This document shows, piece by piece, positions 12,401 to 27,400 of a DNA stretch of 64,000 nt. The stretch is from Apostichopus japonicus (lineage: Eukaryota; Echinodermata; Holothuroidea; Aspidochirotida; Stichopodidae): contig NC_092578.1 of assembly GCF_037975245.1 (NCBI RefSeq), positions 10,026,359 to 10,090,358 on the forward strand. Reading direction: 5' to 3'. Numbering within the stretch: the first letter of the stretch is position 1; the number at the start of each line of letters is the position of its first letter. The notes under the pieces are model-generated. The model made no database searches, had not been told where the DNA came from, and was given only the letters and a program-made list of their open reading frames with translations. The position numbers were made by a program, and so were the translations under genes.

Positions 12401-15400
12401 ATATAATGAAGGTAAAAATATGGAAAAATCAAGAACTTGTAGGCAAGAATATATGACTGAAAAACCTACCTTCAGTAGTTGATTGGGCTGTAGTTGTGTC
12501 TTCTCCTTCAGTAGTCACTGTTGTGATATTTAACAAAGATAGAGCAAGTAAAGTAACCACCAAACATACTGAATTAAGTCTCAAATTTAAATTCCAGTGA
12601 CTAGTGTCATGCATAGCCCACGATGCCGTGGTCAGCACAAAAGTTAGTAATTGAAAGATGATGACAAATTCAAAACTCCATCATAATTGAACATATTTAA
12701 TTTTCCACTAACACTTACCTTCAGTAGTTGACGGAACTGTTGTTGTATCCTTTCCTTCGGTAGTTACTTCTGCGATATTGAAGAAGACATGAAAACTAAC
12801 GTACACACCAAATATTAAACCCAAAGTGGAGCAGTGTTTTCATGTACAACCTACCTCGTTCTATACTGAGAATGAACTTAACTAGATGACATTATGACAA
12901 GTTGACTAAGCACAGAGTGTAAAATATACAGTAACAGAATCATCATTGCCAAACTTGTGACAAACCCATTCTCTGGAATCTACCAAAGTTACAAGTAACA
13001 CACTCCACACGGGGAACAAACTACTGTATCTACTGAACAAACTACTGTATCTGGAAAGCAATGAGGATGGAACGATATTCGCACTTATTGGCATGAATTG
13101 GAACAATATTCTAAATGTTGTGTATTCCGACCAATTTTGCATAGGTACTTCCTAGTAAAGATGTCAAGAAGTAACTATTAGTTCAGAATTTTCCTGATGG
13201 TTAAATCTCTTGCATGACCCATAATACAATCACTGCGACAAACTGCTTTGATGAAATAAATAAAACGTCATCTTCACGAATGCTACCGGCATAAAACTTA
13301 ACCTTCACATAAAAATTACTTACCAGCTGTAGTGGTTGCTTTCTCTGTGGTTTCTGAAGTTGTCTGGGTGGTGGTAATTGATTCAACTAAAGCAAAGGGA
13401 AAACACAATAGAAACATGTCTTAGTAATATTAGTATAGAATCCTCACATGCTTTGCAGTTATAGCTGAATATGATCTGTCAGCCACAGGCAAAAAAATGT
13501 TTTTGGACTTCGACATAATATGTAATAGAAGTCCTGTGCTGAACCAGGTTCTACTTTCTCTGTGCAAGACATCCCCCACCACACCATCCGCTTCCCTAAA
13601 AACGCAGAAACTTACCACATGCTTCAATTACTGCTCCTTCTTCTAGCAGTTCCTTGACGGCAGTTGGATCGTCACTATTTTTCACCAACAATACAAGATC
13701 TGTTACCTTTCCACTTGGCAGGTTGTCCGAAAGTAGGTCTCCATTCTGAAGACTGATGGGCTCCTGGCTAGTACTGTCTAGTACTAGTTGGTATTCAGAA
13801 GAATCACTATCCTTGAAGGCCAAGACAACACTGATACCATCTCCCAAGTCATCTGGCAATTCCACAGACATTATCACCTCACTGATGTCTTCAAGCACAA
13901 ACACATCAAAGGAATCTGGCTCAAGGTTGGTGTCAAGGTCTTCAAACAGCTCACTGGTGTCCTCCAATGGTGTGAGGACAAAATCACCAATGCTCTCTTT
14001 GATGTTTGCTGTTACACACACTGTAAGGAAAAAACAGAGACGAGAAGTTAGTTATATCATGTAGAGATTTAAGACACAAGATTGACTGATTTCTGGTCTC
14101 CAGATGCTCTAGTGTAAGACATGTGGTTGCTCAAAACATTTTGTAACATTCCAAAATAGACAATGGAATTCTCTCAGATGTATCACATGTACTGTCATTA
14201 CAAGGAAAAGCTAGAGCACCAGTACTGTACACTATCCCTTAGAATGCCAATCTTTGTCACTGAACTGTTGCTGTTTGTCCCTTTGTAGTTATACTGCTGC
14301 GATATATGATAAAGACAGAAAAAGTAACACACACACTAAATATTGCAGCCTTAAACTGAAAGTGGAGTGTACAATGTTCTGCACACACAGCTTACCTGGT
14401 AGATCATTGATGCAAGATAATTATGACGAATCAAGTAATTGCAAGAAATGCAGCAAAAAGAATCAACACAAGCCTTTGTGGTATTGTGGTATTGCATGCT
14501 ATTGCATGCTAGCCCTGTGCTATAGACAGTTTATGGAATGTTCCAACGTGTACTTGACATGAAAGTGCATCCTATCCAAACACCATTGATACAAGAAATA
14601 ACAACCAAAAATCTAGGTTATTTTCAGCAGTATCAAGAAATATTCTTGAAGTAGAACCACAAGATTGTTTGGACATATATACTGATGGTAAAGATATGGA
14701 AAAATCAAGAATTTGTGTGCAAGAATATATGACTGGATCAGAGTTCTCTGAAAAACCTACCTTCAGTAGTTGACTGAGCTGTAGTTGTGCCTTCTCCTTC
14801 AGTAGTCACTGTTGTGATATTTAATAAAGAATAGAGCAAGTAAAGTAACCACCAAACATACTGAATTAAGTCTCAAATTTAAATTCCAGTGACTAGTGTC
14901 ATGCATAGCCCACGATGCCGTGGTCAGCACAAAAGTTAGTAATTGAAAGATGATGACAAATTCAAAACTCCATCATAATTGAACATATTTAATTTTCCAC
15001 TAACACTTACCTTCAGTAGTTGACGGAACTGTTGTTGTATCCTTTCCTTCGGTAGTTACTTCTGCGATATTGAAGAAGACATGAAAACTAACGTACACAC
15101 CAAATATTAAACCCAAAGTGGAGCAGTGTTTTCATGTACAACCTACCTCGTTCTATACTGAGAATGAACTTAAAACTAGATGACATTATGACAAGTTGAC
15201 TAAGCACAGAGAGTAAAAAATATTAAATCAGAATCATCATTGCCAAACTTGTGACAAACCCATTCTCTGGAATCTACCAAAGTTACAAGTAACACACTCC
15301 ACACGGGGAACAAATTCTGTATCTACTGAACAAACTACTGTATCTGGAAAGCAATGAGGATGGAACGATATTCGCACTTATTGGCATGAATTGGAACATT

Positions 15401-18400
15401 TTTCTACATGTTGTGTATTCCGACCAATTTTGCATAGGAACTTCTAGATGAAGTTGTCAAGAAGTAACTATTAGTTCAGAATTTTCCTGATGGTTAAATC
15501 TCTTGCATGACCCATAATACAATCACTGCGACAAACTGCTTTGATGAAATAAATAAAACGTCATCTTCACGAATACTACCCGCATAAAACTTAACCTCCA
15601 CATAAAAATTACTTACCAGCTGTAGTGGTTGCTTTCTCTGTGGTTTCTGAAGTTGTCTGGGTGGTGGTAATTGATTCAACTAAAGCAAAGGGGAAAAAAC
15701 AAAAAGGAACATGTCTTAGTAATTATAGTATAGAATCCTCACATGCTTTGCAGTTATAGCTGAATATCATCATGTCAGCCACAGGCAAAAAGTGAATATG
15801 GACTTATTTCCAAGACGCAGTCTAATTGACAATGACATAATATGTTATAGAAGTCCTGTGCTGAACCAGATTCTATTTTCTCAGTGCAAGACATGCCCCC
15901 ATCGTAGGGAATCATATCCACGAGAAGAATGACCACAAATGGATTTGTTCCTGAAGATAGAAGGCAGGAACTTACCACATGCTTCAATTACTGCTCCTTC
16001 TTCTAGCAGTTCCTTGACGGCAGTTGGATCGTCACTATTTTCCACCAACAGTACAAGATCTGTTACCTTTCCACTTGGCAGGTTGTCCGAAAGTAGGTCT
16101 CCATTCTGAAGACTGATGGGCTCCTGGCTAGTACTGTCTAGTACTAGTTGGTATTCAGAAGAATCACTATCCTTGAAGGCCAAGACAACACTGATACCAT
16201 CTCCCAAGTCATCTGGCAATTCCACAGACATTATCACCTCACTGATGTCTTCAAGCACAAACACATCAAAGGAATCTGGCTCAAGGTTGGTGTCAAGGTC
16301 TTCAAACAGCTCACTGGTGTCCTCCAATGGTGTGAGGACAAAATCACCAATGCTCTCTTTGATGTTTGCTGTTACACACACTGTAAGGAAAAAACAGAGA
16401 CGAGAAGTTAGTTATATCATGTAGAGATTTAAGACACAAGATTGACTGATTTCTGGTCTCCAGATGCTCTAGTGTAAGACATGTGGTTGCTCAAAACATT
16501 TTGTAACATTCCAAAATAGACAATGGAATTCTCTCAGATGTATCACATGTACTGTCATTACAAGGAAAAGCTAGAGCACCAGTACTGTACACTATCCCTT
16601 AGAATGCCAATCTTTGTCACTGAACTGTTGCTGTTTGTCCCTTTGTAGTTATACTGCTGCGATATATGATAAAGACAGAAAAAGTAACACACACACTAAA
16701 TATTGCAGCCTTAAACTGAAAGTGGAGTGTACAATGTTCTGCACACACAGCTTACCTGGTAGATCATTGATGCAAGATAATTATGACGAATCAAGTAATT
16801 GCAAGAAATGCAGCAAAAAGAATCAACACAAGCCTTTGTGGTATTGTGGTATTGCATGCTATTGCATGCTAGCCCTGTGCTATAGACAGTTTATGGAATG
16901 TTCCAACGTGTACTTGACATGAAAGTGCATCCTATCCAAACACCATTGATACAAGAAATAACAACCAAAAATCTAGGTTATTTTCAGCAGCATCAAGAAA
17001 TATTCTTGAAGTAGAACCACAAGATTGTTTGGACATATATACTGATGGTAAAGATATGGAAAAATCAAGAATTTGTGTGCAAGAATATATGACTGGATCA
17101 GAGTTCTCTGAAAAACCTACCTTCAGTAGTTGACTGAGCTGTAGTTGTGCCTTCTCCTTCAGTAGTCACTGTTGTGATATTTAATAAAGAATAGAGCAAG
17201 TAAAGTAACCACCAAACATACTGAATTAAGTCTCAAATTTAAATTCCAGTGACTAGTGTCATGCATAGCCCACGATGCCGTGGTCAGCACAAAAGTTAGT
17301 AATTGAAAGATGATGACAAATTCAAAACTCCATCATAATTGAACATATTTAATTTTCCACTAACACTTACCTTCAGTAGTTGACGGAACTGTTGTTGTAT
17401 CCTTTCCTTCGGTAGTTACTTCTGCGATATTGAAGAAGACATGAAAACTAACGTACACACCAAATATTAAACCCAAAGTGGAGCAGTGTTTTCATGTACA
17501 ACCTACCTCGTTCTATACTGAGAATGAACTTAAAACTAGATGACATTATGACAAGTTGACTAAGCACAGAGAGTAAAAAATATTAAATCAGAATCATCAT
17601 TGCCAAACTTGTGACAAACCCATTCTCTGGAATCTACCAAAGTTACAAGTAACACACTCCACACGGGGAACAAATTCTGTATCTACTGAACAAACTACTG
17701 TATCTGGAAAGCAATGAGGATGGAACGATATTCGCACTTATTGGCATGAATTGGAACATTTTTCTACATGTTGTGTATTCCGACCAATTTTGCATAGGAA
17801 CTTCTAGATGAAGTTGTCAAGAAGTAACTATTAGTTCAGAATTTTCCTGATGGTTAAATCTCTTGCATGACCCATAATACAATCACTGCGACAAACTGCT
17901 TTGATGAAATAAATAAAACGTCATCTTCACGAATACTACCCGCATAAAACTTAACCTCCACATAAAAATTACTTACCAGCTGTAGTGGTTGCTTTCTCTG
18001 TGGTTTCTGAAGTTGTCTGGGTGGTGGTAATTGATTCAACTAAAGCAAAGGGGAAAAAACAAAAAGGAACATGTCTTAGTAATTATAGTATAGAATCCTC
18101 ACATGCTTTGCAGTTATAGCTGAATATCATCATGTCAGCCACAGGCAAAAAGTGAATATGGACTTATTTCCAAGACGCAGTCTAATTGACAATGACATAA
18201 TATGTTATAGAAGTCCTGTGCTGAACCAGATTCTATTTTCTCAGTGCAAGACATGCCCCCATCGTAGGGAATCATATCCACGAGAAGAATGACCACAAAT
18301 GGATTTGTTCCTGAAGATAGAAGGCAGGAACTTACCACATGCTTCAATTACTGCTCCTTCTTCTAGCAGTTCCTTGACGGCAGTTGGATCGTCACTATTT

Positions 18401-21400
18401 TCCACCAACAGTACAAGATCTGTTACCTTTCCACTTGGCAGGTTGTCCGAAAGTAGGTCTCCCTTCTGAAGACTGATGGGCTCCTGGCTAGTACTGTCTA
18501 GTACTAGTTGGTATTCAGAAGAATCACTATCCTTGAAGGCCAAGACAACACTGATACCATCTCCCAAGTCATCTGGCAATTCCACAGACATTATCACCTC
18601 ACTGATGTCTTCAAGCACAAACACATCAAAGGAATCTGGCTCAAGGTTGGTGTCAAGGTCTTCAAACAGCTCACTGGTGTCCTCCAATGGTGTGAGGACA
18701 AAATCACCAATGCTCTCTTTGATGTTTGCTGTTACACACACTGTAAGGAAAAAACAGAGACGAGAAGTTAGTTATATCATGTAGAGATTTAAGACACAAG
18801 ATTGACTGATTTCTGGTCTCCAGATGCTCTAGTGTAAGACATGTGGTTGCTCAAAATATTTTGTAACATTCCAAAATAGACAATGGAATTCTCTCAGATG
18901 TATCACATGTACTGTCATTACAAGGAAAAGCTAGAGCACCAGTACTGTACACTATCCCTTAGAATGCCAATCTTTGTCACTGAACTGTTGCTGTTTGTCC
19001 CTTTGTAGTTACTGCTGTGATATATGATAAAGACAGAAAAAGTAACACACACACTAAATATTGCAGCCTTAAACTGAAAGTGGAGTGTACAATGTTCTGC
19101 ACACACAGCTTACCTGGTAGATCATTGATGCAAGATAATTATGACGAATCAAGTAATTGCAAGAAATGCAGCAAAAAGAATCAACACAAGCCCTTGTGGT
19201 ATTGTGGTATTGTATGCTATTGCATGCTAGCCCTGTGCTATAGACAGTTTATGGAATGTTCCAACGTGTACTTGACATGAAAGTGCATCCTATCCAAACA
19301 CCATTGATACAAGAAATAACAACCAAAAATCTAGGTTATTTTCAGCAGTATCAAGAAATATTCTTGAAGTAGAACCACAAGATTGTTTGGACATATATAC
19401 TGATGGTAAAGATATGGAAAAATCAAGAATTTGTGTGCAAGAATATATGACTGGATCAGAGTTCTCTGAAAAACCTACCTTCAGTAGTTGACTGAGCTGT
19501 AGTTGTGCCTTCTCCTTCAGTAGTCACTGTTGTGATATTTAATAAAGAATAGAGCAAGTAAAGTAACCACCAAACATACTGAATTAAGTCTCAAATTTAA
19601 ATTCCAGTGACTAGTGTCATGCATAGCCCACAATGCCGCGGTCAGCACAAAAGTTAGTCATTGAATGATGATGACAAATTCAAAACTCCATCATACTTGA
19701 ACATATTTAATTTTCCACTAACACTTACCTTCAGTAGTTGACGGAACTGTTGTTGTATCCTTTCCTTCGGTAGTTACTTCTGCGATATTGAAAAAGACAT
19801 GAAAACTAACGTACACACCAAATATTCATCCGAAAGTGGAGCAGTGATATCATGTTCAACCTACCTCGTTGATTACTGAGAATGAACTTAAAACTAGATG
19901 ACATTATGACAAGTTGACTAAGCACAGAGTGTAAAATATACAATATCAGAATCATCATTGCCAAACTTGTGACAAACCCATTCTCTGGAATCTACCAAAG
20001 TTTCAAGCAACACACTCCACACGGGGAACAAACTACTGTATCTACTGAACAAACTACTGTATCTGGAAAGCAATGAGCATGGAACGATATTTGCACTTAT
20101 TGGCATGAAATGGAACATTATTCTAAATGTTGTGTATTTCAGACCAATTTTGCATAGGTACTTCCAGATGAAGTTGTCAAGAAGCAACTATTAGTTCAGA
20201 ATTTTCATGATTAAATCTCTTCCATGACCCTTAATACAATCACTGCGACAAACAGCTTTGATGAAATAAATGAAACGTCATCTTCACGAATACTACCCGC
20301 ATAAAACTTAACCTCCACATAAAAATTACTTACCAGCTGTAGTGGTTGCTTTCTCTGTGGTTTCTGAAGTTGTCTGGGTGGTGGTAATTGATTCAACTAA
20401 AGCAAAGGGGAAAAAACAAAAAGGAACATGTCTTAGTAATTATAGTATAGAATCCTCACATGCTTTGCAGTTATAGCTGAATATCATCATGTCAGCCACA
20501 GGCAAAAAGTGAATATGGACTTATTTCCAAGATGCAGTCTAATTGACAATGACATAATATGTTATAGAGTCCTGTGCTGAACCAGATTCTATTTTCTCAG
20601 TGCAAGACATGCCCCCATCGTAGGGAATCATATCAACGAGAAGAATGACCACAAATGGATCTGTTCCTGAAGATAGAAGGCAGGAACTTACCACATGCTT
20701 CAATTACTGCTCCTTCTTCTAGCAGTTCCTTGACGGCAGTTGGATCGTCACTATTTTCCACCAACAGTACAAGATCTGTTACCTTTCCACTTGGCAGGTT
20801 GTCCGAAAGTAGGTCTCCCTTCTGAAGACTGATGGGCTCCTGGCTAGTACTGTCTAGTACTAGTTGGTATTCAGAAGAATCACTATCCTTGAAGGCCAAG
20901 ACAACACTGATACCATCTCCCAAGTCATCTGGCAATTCCACAGACATTATCACCTCACTGATGTCTTCAAGCACAAACACATCAAAGGAATCTGGCTCAA
21001 GGTTGGTGTCAAGGTCTTCAAACAGCTCACTGGTGTCCTCCAATGGTGTGAGGACAAAATCACCAATGCTCTCTTTGATGTTTGCTGTTACACACACTGT
21101 AAGGAAAAAACAGAGACGAGAAGTTAGTTATATCATGTAGAGATTTAAGACACAAGATTGACTGATTTCTGGTCTCCAGATGCTCTAGTGTAAGACATGT
21201 GGTTGCTCAAAATATTTTGTAACATTCCAAAATAGACAATGGAATTCTCTCAGATGTATCACATGTACTGTCATTACAAGGAAAAGCTAGAGCACCAGTA
21301 CTGTACACTATCCCTTAGAATGCCAATCTTTGTCACTGAACTGTTGCTGTTTGTCCCTTTGTATTTATACTGCTGCGATATATGATAAAGACAGAAAAAG

Positions 21401-24400
21401 TAACACACACACTAAATATTGCAGCCTTAAACTGAAAGTGGAGTGTACAATGTTCTGCACACACAGCTTACCTGGTAGATCATTGATGCAAGATAATTAT
21501 GACGAATCAAGTAATTGCAAGAAATGCAGCAAAAAGAATCAACACAAGCCCTTGTGGTATTGTGGTATTGTATGCTATTGCATGCTAGCCCTGTGCTATA
21601 GACAGTTTATGGAATGTTCCAACGTGTACTTGACATGAAAGTGCATCCTATCCAAACACCATTGATACAAGAAATAACAACCAAAAATCTAGGTTATTTT
21701 CAGCAGTATCAAGAAATATTCTTGAAGTAGAACCACAAGATTGTTTGGACATATATACTGATGGTAAAGATATGGAAAAATCAAGAATTTGTGTGCAAGA
21801 ATATATGACTGGATCAGAGTTCTCTGAAAAACCTACCTTCAGTAGTTGACTGAGCTGTAGTTGTGCCTTCTCCTTCAGTAGTCACTGTTGTGATATTTAA
21901 TAAAGAATAGAGCAAGTAAAGTAACCACCAAACATACTGAATTAAGTCTCAAATTTAAATTCCAGTGACTAGTGTCATGCATAGCCCACAATGCCGTGGT
22001 CAGCACAAAAGTTAGTCATTGAATGATGATGACAAATTCAAAACTCCATCATAATTGAACATATTTAATTTTCCACTAACACTTACCTTCAGTAGTTGAC
22101 GGAACTGTTGTTGTATCCTTTCCTTCGGTAGTTACTTCTGCGATATTGAAGAAGACATGAAAACTAACGTACACACCAAATATTCATCCGAAAGTGGAGC
22201 AGTGATATCATGTTCAACCTACCTCGTTGATTACTGAGAATGAACTTAAAACTAGATGACATTATGACAAGTTGACTAAGCACAGAGTGTAAAATATACA
22301 ATATCAGAATCATCATTGCCAAACTTGTGACAAACCCATTCTCTGGAATCTACCAAAGTTTCAAGCAACACACTCCACACGGGGAACAAACTACTGTATC
22401 TACTGAACAAACTACTGTATCTGGAAAGCAATGAGCATGGAACGATATTTGCACTTATTGGCATGAAATGGAACATTATTCTAAATGTTGTGTATTTCAG
22501 ACCAATTTTGCATAGGTACTTCCAGATGAAGTTGTCAAGAAGCAACTATTAGTTCAGAATTTTCATGATTAAATCTCTTCCATGACCCTTAATACAATCA
22601 CTGCGACAAACAGCTTTGATGAAATAAATGAAACGTCATCTTCACGAATACTACCCGCATAAAACTTAACCTCCACATAAAAATTACTTACCAGCTGTAG
22701 TGGTTGCTTTCTCTGTGGTTTCTGAAGTTGTCTGGGTGGTGGTAATTGATTCAACTAAAGCAAAGGGGAAAAAACAAAAAGGAACATGTCTTAGTAATTA
22801 TAGTATAGAATCCTCACATGCTTTGCAGTTATAGCTGAATATCATCATGTCAGCCACAGGCAAAAAGTGAATATGGACTTATTTCCAAGATGCAGTCTAA
22901 TTGACAATGACATAATATGTTATAGAGTCCTGTGCTGAACCAGATTCTATTTTCTCAGTGCAAGACATGCCCCCATCGTAGGGAATCATATCAACGAGAA
23001 GAATGACCACAAATGGATCTGTTCCTGAAGATAGAAGGCAGGAACTTACCACATGCTTCAATTACTGCTCCTTCTTCTAGCAGTTCCTTGACGGCAGTTG
23101 GATCGTCACTATTTTCCACCAACAGTACAAGATCTGTTACCTTTCCACTTGGCAGGTTGTCCGAAAGTAGGTCTCCCTTCTGAAGACTGATGGGCTCCTG
23201 GCTAGTACTGTCTAGTACTAGTTGGTATTCAGAAGAATCACTATCCTTGAAGGCCAAGACAACACTGATACCATCTCCCAAGTCATCTGGCAATTCCACA
23301 GACATTATCACCTCACTGATGTCTTCAAGCACAAACACATCAAAGGAATCTGGCTCAAGGTTGGTGTCAAGGTCTTCAAACAGCTCACTGGTGTCCTCCA
23401 ATGGTGTGAGGACAAAATCACCAATGCTCTCTTTGATGTTTGCTGTTACACACACTGTAAGGAAAAAACAGAGACGAGAAGTTAGTTATATCATGTAGAG
23501 ATTTAAGACACAAGATTGACTGATTTCTGGTCTCCAGATGCTCTAGTGTAAGACATGTGGTTGCTCAAAATATTTTGTAACATTCCAAAATAGACAATGG
23601 AATTCTCTCAGATGTATCACATGTACTGTCATTACAAGGAAAAGCTAGAGCACCAGTACTGTACACTATCCCTTAGAATGCCAATCTTTGTCACTGAACT
23701 GTTGCTGTTTGTCCCTTTGTATTTATACTGCTGCGATATATGATAAAGACAGAAAAAGTAACACACACACTAAATATTGCAGCCTTAAACTGAAAGTGGA
23801 GTGTACAATGTTCTGCACACACAGCTTACCTGGTAGATCATTGATGCAAGATAATTATGACGAATCAAGTAATTGCAAGAAATGCAGCAAAAAGAATCAA
23901 CACAAGCCCTTGTGGTATTGTGGTATTGTATGCTATTGCATGCTAGCCCTGTGCTATAGACAGTTTATGGAATGTTCCAACGTGTACTTGACATGAAAGT
24001 GCATCCTATCCAAACACCATTGATACAAGAAATAACAACCAAAAATCTAGGTTATTTTCAGCAGTATCAAGAAATATTCTTGAAGTAGAACCACAAGATT
24101 GTTTGGACATATATACTGATGGTAAAGATATGGAAAAATCAAGAATTTGTGTGCAAGAATATATGACTGGATCAGAGTTCTCTGAAAAACCTACCTTCAG
24201 TAGTTGACTGAGCTGTAGTTGTGCCTTCTCCTTCAGTAGTCACTGTTGTGATATTTAATAAAGAATAGAGCAAGTAAAGTAACCACCAAACATACTGAAT
24301 TAAGTCTCAAATTTAAATTCCAGTGACTAGTGTCATGCATAGCCCACAATGCCGTGGTCAGCACAAAAGTTAGTCATTGAATGATGATGACAAATTCAAA

Positions 24401-27400
24401 ACTCCATCATAATTGAACATATTTAATTTTCCACTAACACTTACCTTCAGTAGTTGACGGAACTGTTGTTGTATCCTTTCCTTCGGTAGTTACTTCTGCG
24501 ATATTGAAGAAGACATGAAAACTAACGTACACACCAAATATTCATCCGAAAGTGGAGCAGTGATATCATGTTCAACCTACCTCGTTGATTACTGAGAATG
24601 AACTTAAAACTAGATGACATTATGACAAGTTGACTAAGCACAGAGTGTAAAATATACAATATCAGAATCATCATTGCCAAACTTGTGACAAACCCATTCT
24701 CTGGAATCTACCAAAGTTTCAAGCAACACACTCCACACGGGGAACAAACTACTGTATCTACTGAACAAACTACTGTATCTGGAAAGCAATGAGCATGGAA
24801 CGATATTTGCACTTATTGGCATGAAATGGAACATTATTCTAAATGTTGTGTATTTCAGACCAATTTTGCATAGGTACTTCCAGATGAAGTTGTCAAGAAG
24901 CAACTATTAGTTCAGAATTTTCATGATTAAATCTCTTCCATGACCCTTAATACAATCACTGCGACAAACAGCTTTGATGAAATAAATGAAACGTCATCTT
25001 CACTAATACTACCCGCATAAAACTTAACCTCCACATAAAAATTACTTACCAGCTGTAGTGGTTGCTTTCTCTGTGGTTTCTGAAGTTGTCTGGGTGGTGG
25101 TAATTGATTCAACTAAAGCAAAGGGGAAAAAACAAAAAGGAACATGTCTTAGTAATTATAGTATAGAATCCTCACATGCTTTGCAGTTATAGCTGAATAT
25201 CATCATGTCAGCCACAGGCAAAAAGTGAATATGGACTCTTTTCCAAGACGCAGTCTAATTGACAATGACATAATATGTTATAGAGTCCTGTGCTGAACCA
25301 GATTCTATTTTCTCAGTGCAAGACATGGCCCCATCGTAGGGAATCATATAAACGAGAAGAATGACCACAAATGGATCTGTTCCTGAAGATAGAAGGCAGG
25401 AACTTACCACATGCTTCAATTACTGCTCCTTCTTCTAGCAGTTCCTTGACGGCAGTTGGATCGTCACTATTTTCCACCAACAGTACAAGATCTGTTACCT
25501 TTCCACTTGGCAGGTTGTCCGAAAGTAGGTCTCCCTTCTGAAGACTGATGGGCTCCTGGCTAGTACTGTCTAGTACTAGTTGGTATTCAGAAGAATCACT
25601 ATCCTTGAAGGCCAAGACAACACTGATACCATCTCCCAAGTCATCTGGCAATTCCACAGACATTATCACCCTACTGATGTCTTCAAGCACAAACACATCA
25701 AAGGAATCTGGCTCAAGGTTGGTGTCAAGGTCTTCAAACAGCTCACTGGTGTCCTCCAATGGTGTGAGGACAAAATCACCAATGCTCTCTTTGATGTTTG
25801 CTGTTACACACACTGTAAGGAAAAAACAGAGACGAGAAGTTAGTTATATCATGTAGAGATTTAAGACACAAGATTGACTGATTTCTGGTCTCCAGATGCT
25901 CTAGTGTAAGACATGTGGTAGCTCAAAATATTTTGTAACATTCTAAAATAGACAATGGAATTCTCTCAGATGTATCACATGTACTGTCATTACAAGGAAA
26001 AGCTAGAGCACCAGTACTGTACACTATCCCTTAGAATGCCAATCTTTGTCACTGAACTGTTGCTGTTTGTCCCTTTGTAGTTATACTGCTGCGATATATG
26101 ATAAAGACAGAAAAAGTAACACACACACTAAATATTGCAGCCTTAAACTGAAAGTGGAGTGTACAATGTTCTGCACACACAGCTTACCTGGTAGATCATT
26201 GATGCAAGATAATTATGACGAATCAAGTAATTGCAAGAAATGCAGCAAAAAGAATCGACACAAGCCCTTGTGGTATTGTATGCTATTGCATGCTAGCCCT
26301 GTGCTATAGACAGTTTATGGAATGTTCCAACGTGTACTTGACATGAAAGTGCATCCTATCCAAACACCATTGATACAAGAAATAACAACCAAAAATCTAG
26401 GTTATTTTCAGCAGTATCAAGAAATATTCTTGAAGTAGAACCACAAGATTGTTTGGACATATATACTGATGGTAAAGATATGGAAAAATCAAGAATTTGT
26501 GTGCAAGAATATATGACTGGATCAGAGTTCTCTGAAAAACCTACCTTCAGTAGTTGACTGAGCTGTAGTTGTGCCTTCTCCTTCAGTAGTCACTGTTGTG
26601 ATATTTAATAAAGAATAGAGCAAGTAAAGTAACCACCAAACATACTGAATTAAGTCTCAAATTTAAATTCCAGTGACTAGTGTCATGCATAGCCCACAAT
26701 GCCGTGGTCAGCACAAAAGTTAGTCATTGAATGATGATGACAAATTCAAAACTCCATCATAATTGAACATATTTAATTTTCCACTAACACTTACCTTCAG
26801 TAGTTGACGGAACTGTTGTTGTATCCTTTCCTTCGGTAGTTACTTCTGCGATATTGAAAAAGACATGAAAACTAACGTACACACCAAATATTCATCCGAA
26901 AGTGGAGCAGTGATATCATGTTCAACCTACCTCGTTGATTACTGAGAATGAACTTAAAACTAGATGACATTATGACAAGTTGACTAAGCACAGAGTGTAA
27001 AATATACAATATCAGAATCATCATTGCCAAACTTGTGACAAACCCATTCTCTGGAATCTACCAAAGTTTCAAGCAACACACTCCACACGGGGAACAAACT
27101 ACTGTATCTACTGAACAAACTACTGTATCTGGAAAGCAATGAGCATGGAACGATATTTGCACTTATTGGCATGAAATGGAACATTATTCTAAATGTTGTG
27201 TATTTCAGACCAATTTTGCATAGGTACTTCCAGATAAAGTTGTCAAGAAGCAACTATTAGTTCAGAATTTTCATGATTAAATCTCTTCCATGACCCTTAA
27301 TACAATCACTGCGACAAACAGCTTTGATGAAATAAATGAAACGTCATCTTCACGAATACTACCCGCATAAAACTTAACCTCCACATAAAAATTACTTACC

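Larger units (their letters stand above)
9265..16102 (-). repeat. Higher-order block, copy 2 (units 5-8)
   Basis: Second copy of the A-B-C-D block. Its lower edge falls in the ESIT exon of unit 5, where E/D-type sequence below gives way to A-type sequence above. Its upper edge falls inside the domain exon of unit 8, where D-type sequence gives way to C-type. Confidence 0.82.
18241..20396 (-). repeat. Segment repeated at 7109-9264
   Basis: Partner of the 7109-9264 segment. Above 20396 this copy continues into D/E-type intron, whereas the lower partner switches to A-type intron at 9265. This copy is therefore the unbroken version and the lower one is the recombinant. Confidence 0.83.
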
